64,000 nt of DNA from NCBI GenBank assembly GCA_937988745.1, contig CALKAR010000207.1:32904-96903 (forward strand), read 5' to 3'. A model generated the notes under the pieces. That model made no database searches and was not told where the DNA came from. It saw nothing but the letters and a program-made list of their open reading frames with translations. Source of the stretch: an uncultured Peptococcaceae bacterium (GTDB taxonomy: Bacteria; Bacillota; Limnochordia; Darwinibacteriales; Darwinibacteriaceae). The stretch's first letter is position 1, and each line of letters begins with the position of its first letter. The translations under genes and the position numbers were made by a program. Positions 24,489 through 32,786 of this stretch are shown here, in pieces.

Positions 24489-25631
24489 ATGAAGCGCTTT
24501 TTTCCCACGCTGGTGCTAGCCCTGGTCTTCTGTCTAGCATTAGGGGCACTAGCTGGGGCACAGGATGCTGTCGTCATTGAAGGAAACATTGCAGAAGTAG
24601 ACAAGTATGGCAACGTCACACTCGATCTGAAAACTCAAGTGCTTCTGGATGCAGGCTTGGAGTTTGGAGACATGCTAACCGTTACAGTAGACGGACATGA
24701 ATTCGAAGCTCCATTTGTAACTGCTTACAGCGATGTCGATGTAGGAACCGAACTGGTAAGAGCTCCAGGCGGCGATGGTGAAAGAAACATCATTGTCGCA
24801 ATCAACATGGGGAACTTCTCGGAGACCTACAGCGCTGATGCAGGTGACTCCATCACTCTTACCCTGCTTGAAAAAGGTGCCTACCTCAACGAATGGCTCA
24901 TCCGCCAGCTCGTACGGACCAACGAACGGGAAGACTACGCGAGCGATGCAATCTTCGCTAACTTCCGCAATGTAGCAGTGGGCAATATGGGAGCCGGTAC
25001 TTACTTCCGAAGCAGCAGCCCAGTGAACAACGAATTGTGTCGTGCGCCTTATGCCGATGCACTGGCCAAAGAAGCAGGTATCCGCACCGTGATCAACCTT
25101 GCAGACTCTGCTGAGGAGCTGGAAAGCTACTTCGCCCAAGACGATTTCAATTCTCCTTATTACAAAGAACTTTATGAGCAGGGCAGGGTTGTCTTCTTAA
25201 ACATGGGTGTTGACTACCGCTCTGACGATTTCAAGGCGAAACTGAAGACTGGACTCGAATTTCTCATCGCTAACGAAGGTCCATACCTCATCCACTGCAA
25301 CGAAGGTAAAGACCGAGCTGGATTCGTCTCTGGCCTTCTCGAAGCTTTAGTAGGTGCAACTGTCACCGAAATCAAGGAAGATTACATGCAGACCTACATC
25401 AACTACTACGGTGTTGAGTATGGTTCTGACCAGTACGAAAAGATCGCCGAAAGCAACATTCTGGAAGCTCTGCGGGAAATCGCCGGACTGCCCAAGGGTG
25501 CGGACCTCACTGGCGTAGACCTTGAGACAGCAGCCGAAAACTATCTGATGGGCATCGGCCTCTCGGCAGAACAGGTCCAGCTTCTAAAAGAAAGACTCAC
25601 AACTAACACAGCAGTTTCTGACGCTGCTTAA
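24489..25631 (+). CDS. Exported protein: SAM_HAT_C-like domain fused to a tyrosine phosphatase
   Basis: A 380-residue exported protein: signal peptide (1-24, ending AGAQ), then a domain (about 30-125) that looks like the C-terminal beta-barrel of SAM hydroxide adenosyltransferase/fluorinase (VDKYGNVTLDL, YSDVDVGTEL, VAINMGNFSETY), then a PTP-type phosphatase (Y_phosphatase3 like) with the P-loop HCNEGKDRAG (Cys270, Arg276). The SAM-binding N-terminal half of the transferase is absent, so that domain is probably a binding module. Substrate could be phosphoprotein, phosphoinositide or another phosphoester outside the cell. Start chosen for GGATGG spacing; an ATG four codons upstream is possible. 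Confidence 0.8.
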   Translation: MKRFFPTLVLALVFCLALGALAGAQDAVVIEGNIAEVDKYGNVTLDLKTQVLLDAGLEFGDMLTVTVDGHEFEAPFVTAYSDVDVGTELVRAPGGDGERNIIVAINMGNFSETYSADAGDSITLTLLEKGAYLNEWLIRQLVRTNEREDYASDAIFANFRNVAVGNMGAGTYFRSSSPVNNELCRAPYADALAKEAGIRTVINLADSAEELESYFAQDDFNSPYYKELYEQGRVVFLNMGVDYRSDDFKAKLKTGLEFLIANEGPYLIHCNEGKDRAGFVSGLLEALVGATVTEIKEDYMQTYINYYGVEYGSDQYEKIAESNILEALREIAGLPKGADLTGVDLETAAENYLMGIGLSAEQVQLLKERLTTNTAVSDAA

Positions 25632-25652
25632 AAACAAACGCACAGCAACAAA

Positions 25653-25684
25653 CAAGAGGCTGTTCACTAATGAACAGCCTCTTG
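25653..25684. terminator. Hairpin between convergent genes
   Basis: Perfect 14-bp stem 25653-25666 with 25671-25684, CTAA loop. T runs are poor on both sides, so terminator strength is uncertain. Confidence 0.6.
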
Positions 25685-25742
25685 ACGCGTCTTCTCTCTT
25701 CGGTAAGTGCGCCCCGTTGGGATTTATTCCGATACCGGTCTG

Positions 25743-26459
25743 TTATTGCCTCAACCAACTCTTAACTTGCTCATGGTCATAATTAATACGCAACCTTCTT
25801 ACCTTTTTCCCTTCGATATCCTCCACTACCTGCCAGAGGCAGCCCTCTTTAAGCAGTTCCTTGAGTGCCTGCGCCACTTCGTCGCGAGGCGCTTGAGTAT
25901 AAACCCGGAGGGTGGAGCCAAAGGTCAATATCTTACCCATCGAATCACCGCTCTGCATAAAGCGGATTAATGATTGATAATCGAACTCTGCAATTGCTTC
26001 AGAACCATCAAGCGTCCGTACCTCAGCAGTACGCAGTTTAGACGAAATTGTTCCATCCACACCAACGATCACAACGGTCTTTCCGTGGCGGATGCGCAGG
26101 CGGTTTACAAGTTCACTAAAATGCCCATCACCTGAACCAAGCACATAAGTAGTCACCGAATCATCATCGATCAAAGTCTGATAGATGTGGTTCAGCATGT
26201 TGAAATCCGTAAACTCTTTAAACTTGCCATTTCGTTCAACAGAAGGTTCGCTGATGATATCAAATGTGTTAGCCTTAAAGCGATTCTCATATTCCTTAAG
26301 CCCGGGATTCGTAAAGTCACCAAAACACTTATAATATTTGACAGTGCCATACTCATTGGCAATCTCTACTAGTTTTCCGGGGTCAAGCTTTGCACGAAAC
26401 CTGTTAAGATAGCCATACACTAAATTTTCGGCGTCAACAAATAGACCCACAACTGACAT
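25743..26459 (-). CDS. NYN domain (PIN-like RNase) protein
   Basis: A 238-residue protein with an NYN domain, a PIN-fold putative RNase: FVDAENL (first catalytic Asp), TDFNMLNHIY, VLGSGDGHFSELV and VIVGVDG. The C-terminal 70 residues look like a winged-helix/OST-HTH-type add-on (EVAQALKELLKEGCLWQVVED). The ATG at 26459 follows GAGAGGAG. It lies downstream of the ccm block but a terminator separates them. Confidence 0.85.
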   Translation of the reverse strand: MSVVGLFVDAENLVYGYLNRFRAKLDPGKLVEIANEYGTVKYYKCFGDFTNPGLKEYENRFKANTFDIISEPSVERNGKFKEFTDFNMLNHIYQTLIDDDSVTTYVLGSGDGHFSELVNRLRIRHGKTVVIVGVDGTISSKLRTAEVRTLDGSEAIAEFDYQSLIRFMQSGDSMGKILTFGSTLRVYTQAPRDEVAQALKELLKEGCLWQVVEDIEGKKVRRLRINYDHEQVKSWLRQ

Positions 26460-26566
26460 TGCCGATCTCCTCTCGGAGGCTGACACTTACCTGTTCTAAA
26501 ATTTTTCTGAGTACCGGTATCGTTTCAAGTTTATCAGATATTCATTGAAAAAGATAGACCAAAGAT

Positions 26567-26594
26567 AAATCCCAGGCCGATTACCCTGGGATTT
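26567..26594 (-). terminator. Intrinsic terminator of the tat-ccm block
   Basis: Stem AAATCCCAGG / CCTGGGATTT (26585-26594 with 26567-26576) overlapping the stop of the lipoprotein gene. Confidence 0.75.
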
Positions 26595-27435
26595 CTTTGC
26601 TCCACAAATTAGAACCTGGTTCCACAATAATCTTTTCGGCCTCCAGCTCCCAATGGAATTGATCCTTATATCTAACAAATGCTGATACCTCGTATGTGCC
26701 GGGTAGGAGGCGTTCGAGAGAAAATTCCAAGATACCGTTTTCAAAAACCAGTTCGGCGAAGGGCCGTGCGACACCATTTCGTCTCACGGAGAAACCAACT
26801 GTTAGATCACCAAGCACTCCATCGAGTTCTTCCAGTATGAATCTGGGCAGCTCAAGGCGGAAATCCAGCGATCCGAGCAAGTCACCATCTAATATCTTCA
26901 GCACCTGCGCCGGGTTCACAATAAACCCATTTTCACCCCGGGCGACAAACTGAGCCGCGTTGATATCAAAGATGAGCTCCACAACTGTATCAGCCTGAAC
27001 GACTATATCCACGTTCTTTACCTGCAGCTTGCCGCTGGGTACTTTCAGCACTGCCTCGGTGCCATCCCTGAGCACAACATAGTTCGCTCCAGCATCCTCG
27101 TTTAGGACTAAGCGAAATTCACTGTAACGGCCGGCAGGAATGGACTTTTCAACGAGTAATTGAGCCTGTGCTTGCAGATCGAACAAATTGACCTTGGCAC
27201 CGCCGCTTAGTTTTGCGATTACTTCCCAGTGCCCATCACGCTTGGCTTCGATCCGATTAATCGTCACCCAAATCTCGTCAATCTGCGAGACGTCAGCCTC
27301 GGCACTCAAGGGCATCAAGCCATGAGTATCAGCCATGTACAAGCCTACCGTAGCCGTTGGTGATCCGCCTGTTCCTCCAAGGCAGCCTGTGAAGAGAAAG
27401 GCAGCTAGGAACAGAGCTATCCATTTAAGCTTCAC
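26581..27435 (-). CDS. DUF4382 lipoprotein
   Basis: A 284-residue lipoprotein: signal peptide with lipobox LFTGC (Cys at about 19) and a DUF4382 beta-sandwich (TVGLYMADTHG...IDEIWVTINRIEAKRDGHW and VNLFDLQ), followed by a second beta-rich domain. Function of DUF4382 is unknown; it is often found on surface proteins. GTG start at 27435 with GGGGAG. It follows ccmD-like by about 100 bases and is the last gene before the terminator, so it may belong to the same transcript, perhaps as a surface partner of the cytochrome. Confidence 0.8.
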   Translation of the reverse strand: MKLKWIALFLAAFLFTGCLGGTGGSPTATVGLYMADTHGLMPLSAEADVSQIDEIWVTINRIEAKRDGHWEVIAKLSGGAKVNLFDLQAQAQLLVEKSIPAGRYSEFRLVLNEDAGANYVVLRDGTEAVLKVPSGKLQVKNVDIVVQADTVVELIFDINAAQFVARGENGFIVNPAQVLKILDGDLLGSLDFRLELPRFILEELDGVLGDLTVGFSVRRNGVARPFAELVFENGILEFSLERLLPGTYEVSAFVRYKDQFHWELEAEKIIVEPGSNLWSKEIPG

Positions 27436-27533
27436 AACATACACTCCCCGCATTGTAAGATACCCTACAATATACGGTGGGAGACGGTGAAACATTAGAG
27501 CAGGTAAACAGAACAATAAGTGTTACTTTTTTC

Positions 27534-27683
27534 CTATTTGGTCTTAGGACCCGATGCTGCTACCGCCAATTCCTCCAATACCTCGAGCTGTTGTTCCAGT
27601 TTCTTCTGCTGGACGTGCACGTAGCCTGTATACCCTAGAAGCAGCAGCCATACAATGCTGTATCCGACTACAAAGTAGACCAT
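27534..27683 (-). CDS. ccmD: CcmD-family small membrane protein
   Basis: A 49-residue protein: one N-terminal membrane helix (VYFVVGYSIVWLLLLGYTG) followed by a charged coiled coil (QQKKLEQQLEVLEEL). This is the CcmD/CycX pattern, and it sits directly after ccmC with an AGGGGAG ribosome site eight bases before the ATG. CcmD binds the CcmABC complex and is needed to release haem-loaded CcmE. Too divergent for certain identification by sequence, but length, topology and position agree. Confidence 0.8.
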   Translation of the reverse strand: MVYFVVGYSIVWLLLLGYTGYVHVQQKKLEQQLEVLEELAVAASGPKTK

Positions 27684-27708
27684 ACTGTTCTCCCCTTTTG
27701 CACTGAGC

Positions 27709-28380
27709 TTAATAGACCAGATTTTCCTTTAGCGCTTCTATCCTCTTTCGCAGGCGCAGTACGCGCAGCCGCATTCCCATCAGATATGCGTACAGTGCTG
27801 AGAAAGTAATAATGCTAGCAAATAAAGCGGTTTTCATCCTAGGATCCAGATTCATTCCCTCGCTAGTTACGACAACAGGATGGATCGAGCGCCACCATCT
27901 CGCAGAATAAAAAACCAGCGGCACATTAACAAAAGCGATAATCCCATAAACGGCTGCAAACCGCCGCCTACTGTCTGACACTCCCCCGCCCTGCAGTGCG
28001 ATATATGCCACATACATAAACCACAGAACAAGAGTGGTCGTAAGCCGTGGATCCCAAGTCCACCAGGTATTCCAAATCGGATAGGCCCAGATAGGCCCTG
28101 TCAGAAGTGTGCAGCTTATAAACACTACGCCGATCTCTGCTGAAGCAACCGCCACTTGGTTTACTTCTTCGCTGCGGCGCCACAAGAAGAGAATGCTGCA
28201 GATGAACACCACCACAAATGCGAGCATCCCTATCCATGCGGAACCAACATGGAAATAGAATACCTTCTGCACCACGCCCATAGTGCGTTCGATAGGCGCG
28301 TAGATACCTATGATGTAAATATTAGCTAGAATCAATCCAGCAAGAACAAGAAAACCAACATTTCTCCGATCAAATTCCAT
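27709..28380 (-). CDS. ccmC: Haem exporter/handling protein CcmC
   Basis: A 223-residue six-helix membrane protein of the CcmC family, which loads haem onto CcmE. The tryptophan-rich external loop GPIWAYPIWNTWWTWDPRLT is intact, and conserved His residues flank it (YFHVGSAW; the second His in ARWWRSIHP). Two bases separate it from ccmB. Confidence 0.95.
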   Translation of the reverse strand: MEFDRRNVGFLVLAGLILANIYIIGIYAPIERTMGVVQKVFYFHVGSAWIGMLAFVVVFICSILFLWRRSEEVNQVAVASAEIGVVFISCTLLTGPIWAYPIWNTWWTWDPRLTTTLVLWFMYVAYIALQGGGVSDSRRRFAAVYGIIAFVNVPLVFYSARWWRSIHPVVVTSEGMNLDPRMKTALFASIITFSALYAYLMGMRLRVLRLRKRIEALKENLVY

Positions 28381-28382
28381 GT

Positions 28383-29063
28383 CTAGCCCTCCAACACAAA
28401 CTCAAACATGATAAGGGGCAGCACTGTAAAGAGAAGGTCATAAGCCCCTAGAAAGTAGACCCATCCCAAGGCACTTCTTCCCACTCCCATAAGTGCTGAG
28501 TCTGAACAGCGCACCACCCCGATAAACAGAGGTATCAAGAGAGGAAACATCAATATCGGCAGCAGCATCCTAGCGTTCGGGATCTGAACGGTCATGGCCG
28601 ACAGCATAGTGCCCACAGACGCCAATCCCCAACTGCCCAGCACAAGAGCAGTCAGGAGAAGCCCGATGTTCGCTCCCGAACAAGAAACATCTGAAAAGAT
28701 CCAAAGTACAGGCAGAATGATCAATTCAAGGACCAAGAGAACCGTGAAGTTGACCAGCGTCTTCGCAGTAAAGATTATACCTTTATCGCCCACGGCAATT
28801 AATAGTGCATCAATCGCACTGTTTTCGTTTTCGCGCGTAAACGAACGCTGTACCGCAAGTACTGCTGCAAAAAAGATTGTCACCCACAGTACTGCCGGTA
28901 GAACCCGGCTCGTATCCACGTCTGTAAGCTGAAAAGCAAAGCTTGTGATAAATACAAGCATGATCCCAAAAACGACGGTGGAGAGAAAGTCATCGAGTTG
29001 GCGCAGTTCCTGCTTAAGATCTCTGAAGTATATAACCTTAGTTTTTTGCATGTATCTTCTCAT
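28383..29063 (-). CDS. ccmB: Haem exporter membrane protein CcmB
   Basis: A 226-residue, six-helix ABC permease of the CcmB family. Typical N-terminus YFRDLKQELRQLDDFLSTVVFG and the RSFTRENENSAIDALL motif are present. Start overlaps the ccmA stop (ATGA), so translation is coupled. An ATG four codons later is an alternative. Confidence 0.93.
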   Translation of the reverse strand: MRRYMQKTKVIYFRDLKQELRQLDDFLSTVVFGIMLVFITSFAFQLTDVDTSRVLPAVLWVTIFFAAVLAVQRSFTRENENSAIDALLIAVGDKGIIFTAKTLVNFTVLLVLELIILPVLWIFSDVSCSGANIGLLLTALVLGSWGLASVGTMLSAMTVQIPNARMLLPILMFPLLIPLFIGVVRCSDSALMGVGRSALGWVYFLGAYDLLFTVLPLIMFEFVLEG

Positions 29064-29692
29064 CGCGCACCTCTCCGGTTGACCTTACCTTCCGCTAATT
29101 CTAAATGTTCGTAGCGAAGGTCACCCAACAGATGAGGGTCATGGCTCACCACAATCTGTAAAGTTCTTGAGCGCAGCTCGCTCAAAACACTGCGCAGCAG
29201 CTCCTGACCGCTGAAATCAAGTCCGGTGAAGGGTTCATCATACAAAATCAGCTTGGGCTCAATTAGAAGTGCCCGAGCCAGTACTAGTCTCTGCTGCATT
29301 CCTCGGGATAGAATCTTCGCACGCTCATGCCGGAATATCCAAAGGTCCATCAGCCGTAAGAGATTTTCAATGCGTCCTAAAGGCTTATCATACAGCTCAG
29401 CAAAAAACTGCATGTTTTCCAGCACTGTTAGACTTTCGTACAGCATCGGCTCATGAGCCACATAACTGATAGACCCATGTTCAATACTGTAGGGGGATCC
29501 ATTCCACAAAACCTGACCGCTGGTCGGTCTACTTAACCCCGCCAGTATGCGCAGCATTGTGGTCTTACCCCCGCCGTTTGCACCAGTCACCACGATCAAA
29601 TCACCAGTCGCAGCACTGAATGAAACGTCACGCAGAACCATACGGCTTCCCAATCTCTTTGAGAGGTTCAAGACTTCAAGCCGATCCGACAT
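29060..29692 (-). CDS. ccmA: Haem exporter ATPase CcmA
   Basis: A 210-residue ABC ATPase with Walker A GANGGGKTT, signature LSRGMQQRLVLARAL, Walker B LILYDEPFTGLD and a His in VVSHDPH. Size and place between ccmB and ccmF identify it as CcmA. It powers release of holo-CcmE. The start lies 17 bases inside the ccmF end. Confidence 0.93.
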   Translation of the reverse strand: MSDRLEVLNLSKRLGSRMVLRDVSFSAATGDLIVVTGANGGGKTTMLRILAGLSRPTSGQVLWNGSPYSIEHGSISYVAHEPMLYESLTVLENMQFFAELYDKPLGRIENLLRLMDLWIFRHERAKILSRGMQQRLVLARALLIEPKLILYDEPFTGLDFSGQELLRSVLSELRSRTLQIVVSHDPHLLGDLRYEHLELAEGKVNRRGAR

Positions 29693-31532
29693 TTTTATCC
29701 CCCTTTAAAAGGAGAAGTACACCAAGAAATACAACTGCGGCACCGGCCCAAATCCAGCTCACAAAAGCCAAACGTTTGATGTGAAGCTGTGCCGTTTGAC
29801 CCTGCCACCCAGCCAAGTTGAGGTATAAATCTTCAAAAGGCGTGCTGAAGATCCCAACCTCTGTATAAGGCTGATCATCTGTTCCATAAAAGGTCTTGGA
29901 AGATACTAATGTGCCTGCCTTTTCTCCTCCCCGCATAATTTGGAGCGCCGTCTGCACGTTGTAGTAGTCTACACCCCACTGCACTTGAAGCCCGGGATAT
30001 TCTAAAGCGTATCCGCCAAACTCGATGGTTTCACCTGGTTCTACCGTACGATAGACCTCCTCTACAAATATGGAAGAGCCAGTGATGCCAATCAGCATAA
30101 CGATTATGCCAATGTGGACCACAATACCACCTACCTGGCGCATCTTTGGCTGCCTGAGGAGGGCAATAGCTTGGCCTGCCAGAGCCCAACCTGCCGCGGT
30201 AAAGCTGATGCTGCCTAATAGATGGCCGCCGCTGGCCCGATATGAAACCACACCCGCTGTGAGTCCTAGAAGAAATCTACCGATAAACCTACGCCTTTCT
30301 ACAGCAGGATAAGCACCCATCAGGAATACTAGGATGATAAAAAGCGGCACTGAAATGGCGTTGAAGAAACCTTCATCAAGGATCACTTCACGTTTTAAGA
30401 AAGTGCGGGAGATTAAAGGGAACATCGTTCCCAGAAATACACCAGCAAAGATCAACATGAGGAGAATGATATTGACAAACAAGAACGCGGCTCTTCTTTG
30501 TCCATCTGCAGTGCGAGAAGCGGCTCCCAGAAGAACTCTCCGCCGGCTAATTCCGAGCCCAATAATGAAAATCGCCATGATGAGCAGCGCACCGAGGAAC
30601 ACATTCCCCATTGTCTCATTAGAAAAGGCATGGACTGAATCAAGTACACCGCTGCGCGTTAGGTAGGTTCCAAAGATGGTCAGCAAGAATGTGATTCCCG
30701 CCAGGCTGTAAGAGAGAAGTTCCTTTCCATAGAAATCATTTGGAACAAGCATTGCATGCAGGAACGCGGTAGCTGTCAGCCAAGGGAAGAGAGAGGCATT
30801 TTCCACCGGATCCCAAGCCCAATATCCACCCCATCCCAGTTCGTTATAGGCCCACCACCCTCCAGTGACGATGCCCAGTGTGAGCATGCCCCAGGCAAAA
30901 AGCGCCCAAGAGCGGCACTGCTTCATCCAAGTACCGTGTCCGGGGCTCCATATAAGCTCAGCAGCAGCTAAGGCAATCGGAATTAGACAACCGCTGAAAC
31001 CTAGGAAGAGAATGGGTGGATGGACGATCATCCCCACGCTCTGGAGCATGGGGTTAAGACCTGCCCCATCCCTAGGAATGGGATGAGTGGCCGCAAAAGG
31101 CTGAGACAAAAACAGCAGGATCACAGTGAACAGCACCCGCACTGTGTTGATCATTATATTGAGCTTAATATCCAAATGACCAGTCCGATACTTTTTCGCT
31201 CCGTGTATATACCATAGAAACAGCGAAATAATCAGGTGCCACAGCAAGAGAGATCCTGCCTGGCCAGCCCAAAAAGCGCTGATTTTATAAATAAGCGGCA
31301 GACTCCGCTGTGAAGAGCGAGCCACGTAAGCCAAACTGAAATTATCTGTCACGAACGCTATCATCAGAAGGCCTGCGGCAGCAGTGATGCTCCAAATAGA
31401 GACAAGGGACAACCATCGGCTCTGTCTCGATAGTACTTCTTTCTGCTTGTTGATGCCCCAAATGCCGAATAGGATTGCTCCAGAACCCGAAAAAAAGGTC
31501 AGCCACAGAAGGGCTGATCCAACGATGCTCAT
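29676..31532 (-). CDS. ccmF: Cytochrome c haem lyase subunit CcmF
   Basis: A 618-residue membrane protein with about 14 helices. The haem-handling loop WGGYWAWDPVENASLFPWL and the VHPPILFLG region are intact. CcmF takes haem from CcmE and joins it to CxxCH. It is followed by ccmA with overlap and preceded by ccmE by 3 bases. CcmH/CcmI parts are not in the window. Confidence 0.96.
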   Translation of the reverse strand: MSIVGSALLWLTFFSGSGAILFGIWGINKQKEVLSRQSRWLSLVSIWSITAAAGLLMIAFVTDNFSLAYVARSSQRSLPLIYKISAFWAGQAGSLLLWHLIISLFLWYIHGAKKYRTGHLDIKLNIMINTVRVLFTVILLFLSQPFAATHPIPRDGAGLNPMLQSVGMIVHPPILFLGFSGCLIPIALAAAELIWSPGHGTWMKQCRSWALFAWGMLTLGIVTGGWWAYNELGWGGYWAWDPVENASLFPWLTATAFLHAMLVPNDFYGKELLSYSLAGITFLLTIFGTYLTRSGVLDSVHAFSNETMGNVFLGALLIMAIFIIGLGISRRRVLLGAASRTADGQRRAAFLFVNIILLMLIFAGVFLGTMFPLISRTFLKREVILDEGFFNAISVPLFIILVFLMGAYPAVERRRFIGRFLLGLTAGVVSYRASGGHLLGSISFTAAGWALAGQAIALLRQPKMRQVGGIVVHIGIIVMLIGITGSSIFVEEVYRTVEPGETIEFGGYALEYPGLQVQWGVDYYNVQTALQIMRGGEKAGTLVSSKTFYGTDDQPYTEVGIFSTPFEDLYLNLAGWQGQTAQLHIKRLAFVSWIWAGAAVVFLGVLLLLKGDKNVGSA

Positions 31533-31535
31533 ACT

Positions 31536-31913
31536 CTATTCCCCTTCATATTTCGATGGACACTGCAGCATAAGCTTATTGGCGGAAAGGCCCGCCTCAG
31601 ATAGAACACCTTCCAAAATGACCTCTTGAGCATGACTGAAGTTATCCGGTATCACACCCTGGTATCTGACGGGAAGTTCCGAATCCCCATCAGACAGAGA
31701 GAAGCTCAGGAGGGGTTTTTGAGGGTCGTAGACTACAGTATCTTGGAGTACTTCACCCTTAATCCGGATTTTTTGACCATTCATTTGCAACGAAGCTGCT
31801 TCTGAGATGGTGTAATAATAGACCGCCGCATTTTCAAGAGCCTGGAACGCCAAGAAACCGAGAAGCAGCATGGCACATACAGATGCGGCAATAACTACAG
31901 GCTTCTTTCTCAT
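31536..31913 (-). CDS. ccmE: Haem chaperone CcmE, CxxxY variant
   Basis: A 125-residue CcmE: one membrane anchor (about 5-25) and an OB-fold (IRIKGEVLQDTVVYD, LPVRYQGVIPDNF, VILEGVL). The haem-attachment site near the C-terminus is CPSKY, that is CxxxY with Cys in place of the usual His of HxxxY. This variant is known from archaea and Desulfovibrio-type bacteria. ATG at 31913 chosen because AGGGGG is eight bases upstream; an ATG two codons earlier is too close. Confidence 0.92.
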   Translation of the reverse strand: MRKKPVVIAASVCAMLLLGFLAFQALENAAVYYYTISEAASLQMNGQKIRIKGEVLQDTVVYDPQKPLLSFSLSDGDSELPVRYQGVIPDNFSHAQEVILEGVLSEAGLSANKLMLQCPSKYEGE

Positions 31914-31990
31914 CAGCATGACCCCCTATTGTCATGACGATAAACACGAGAGAGGAAAGTGCCTCAAAAGCACTTTCCTCAGCTCTATAA

Positions 31991-32737
31991 TTAATGACCC
32001 TCGTGGCAGGGCGCGCAGTCCATCTTGCCGATGGTGTCATCTGCGTAGCCGCCTACGTGACATTCGTAGCAAGCCTTTGTCTCTTCACTCATGGCTATGG
32101 TTGGTACAAATGTACCAGCTAAAACTTCGTTCATGTAAAGAGCTGTCTGTGCTGCCACATCACCAGTGAGAGCTCCGCAGCGTGGTCCCCGCTGACTGGC
32201 TTTCAAGCCAGAAGCCTTAACCCAGCGAGAAATAGAAACATGACACAAGGGAGAATCCGCGACGCTCTGCACTTCAGCGTTGAGCGGCAGAGGAGTCTGA
32301 GAATACCAGCCCATGACTTCATTAATAATAGCTGTCGCCTGCTGACTGCGGCCAAATACAAGGCCAACCGCCGCGGCGGCACCGTTTAATGCACCACAAA
32401 GAGAACCCCAACCGGCAACGCCAGCTTTGCCAAAGTTCATCATCTCAGCCGGGATGTAGCAGAAAGGTTCACCTAATTCGGTAGTAAGGGCCCGGAAAGC
32501 AGCCTCACAGCAGCCCTGACCTTCACCGAAGAACTGGACACCAAGTTCCCTCACCTTTTCTACGTCCAAAGGCTTGTCAAAATACTCAACCCAAGGATAC
32601 TCAGGAAGTTCACGTCCTGCTGCTCCTGCCTTAGGTGCTAAAACCCCTAATCCCGAGCTAGCCAAAGCCAAACCGGCAGCCGCTCCACCTGCACTTACCA
32701 AGAACTCACGACGACTGATACGCTTCTTGTTATCCAT
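31991..32737 (-). CDS. Tat-exported dihaem cytochrome with C_GCAxxG_C_C domain
   Basis: A 248-residue protein: twin-arginine signal (SRREFL at about 8-13, cleavage near AGAAG at 40), a C_GCAxxG_C_C redox domain (Cys76, Cys77, Cys93, Cys114 in LCGALNGA, Cys165, Cys187) and a C-terminal tail with two class-I haem c sites, CYECH (223-227) and CAPCH (241-245). The domain normally occurs without haem. Tat export implies that the domain folds, perhaps with a metal or FeS centre, before export, while the haem sites are filled outside by the neighbouring Ccm proteins. It is the only c-type cytochrome in the window and probably the substrate of the whole block. Confidence 0.9.
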   Translation of the reverse strand: MDNKKRISRREFLVSAGGAAAGLALASSGLGVLAPKAGAAGRELPEYPWVEYFDKPLDVEKVRELGVQFFGEGQGCCEAAFRALTTELGEPFCYIPAEMMNFGKAGVAGWGSLCGALNGAAAAVGLVFGRSQQATAIINEVMGWYSQTPLPLNAEVQSVADSPLCHVSISRWVKASGLKASQRGPRCGALTGDVAAQTALYMNEVLAGTFVPTIAMSEETKACYECHVGGYADDTIGKMDCAPCHEGH

Positions 32738-32786
32738 GTAGACTGTCCCTCCTTAGATTTCGATCCCTGAAGCACTCTGCACAGAA

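Noticed and set aside
24489..24870. Considered as a complete SAM hydroxide adenosyltransferase
   Set aside because: The N-terminal SAM-binding half is missing; only the C-terminal barrel pattern is present.
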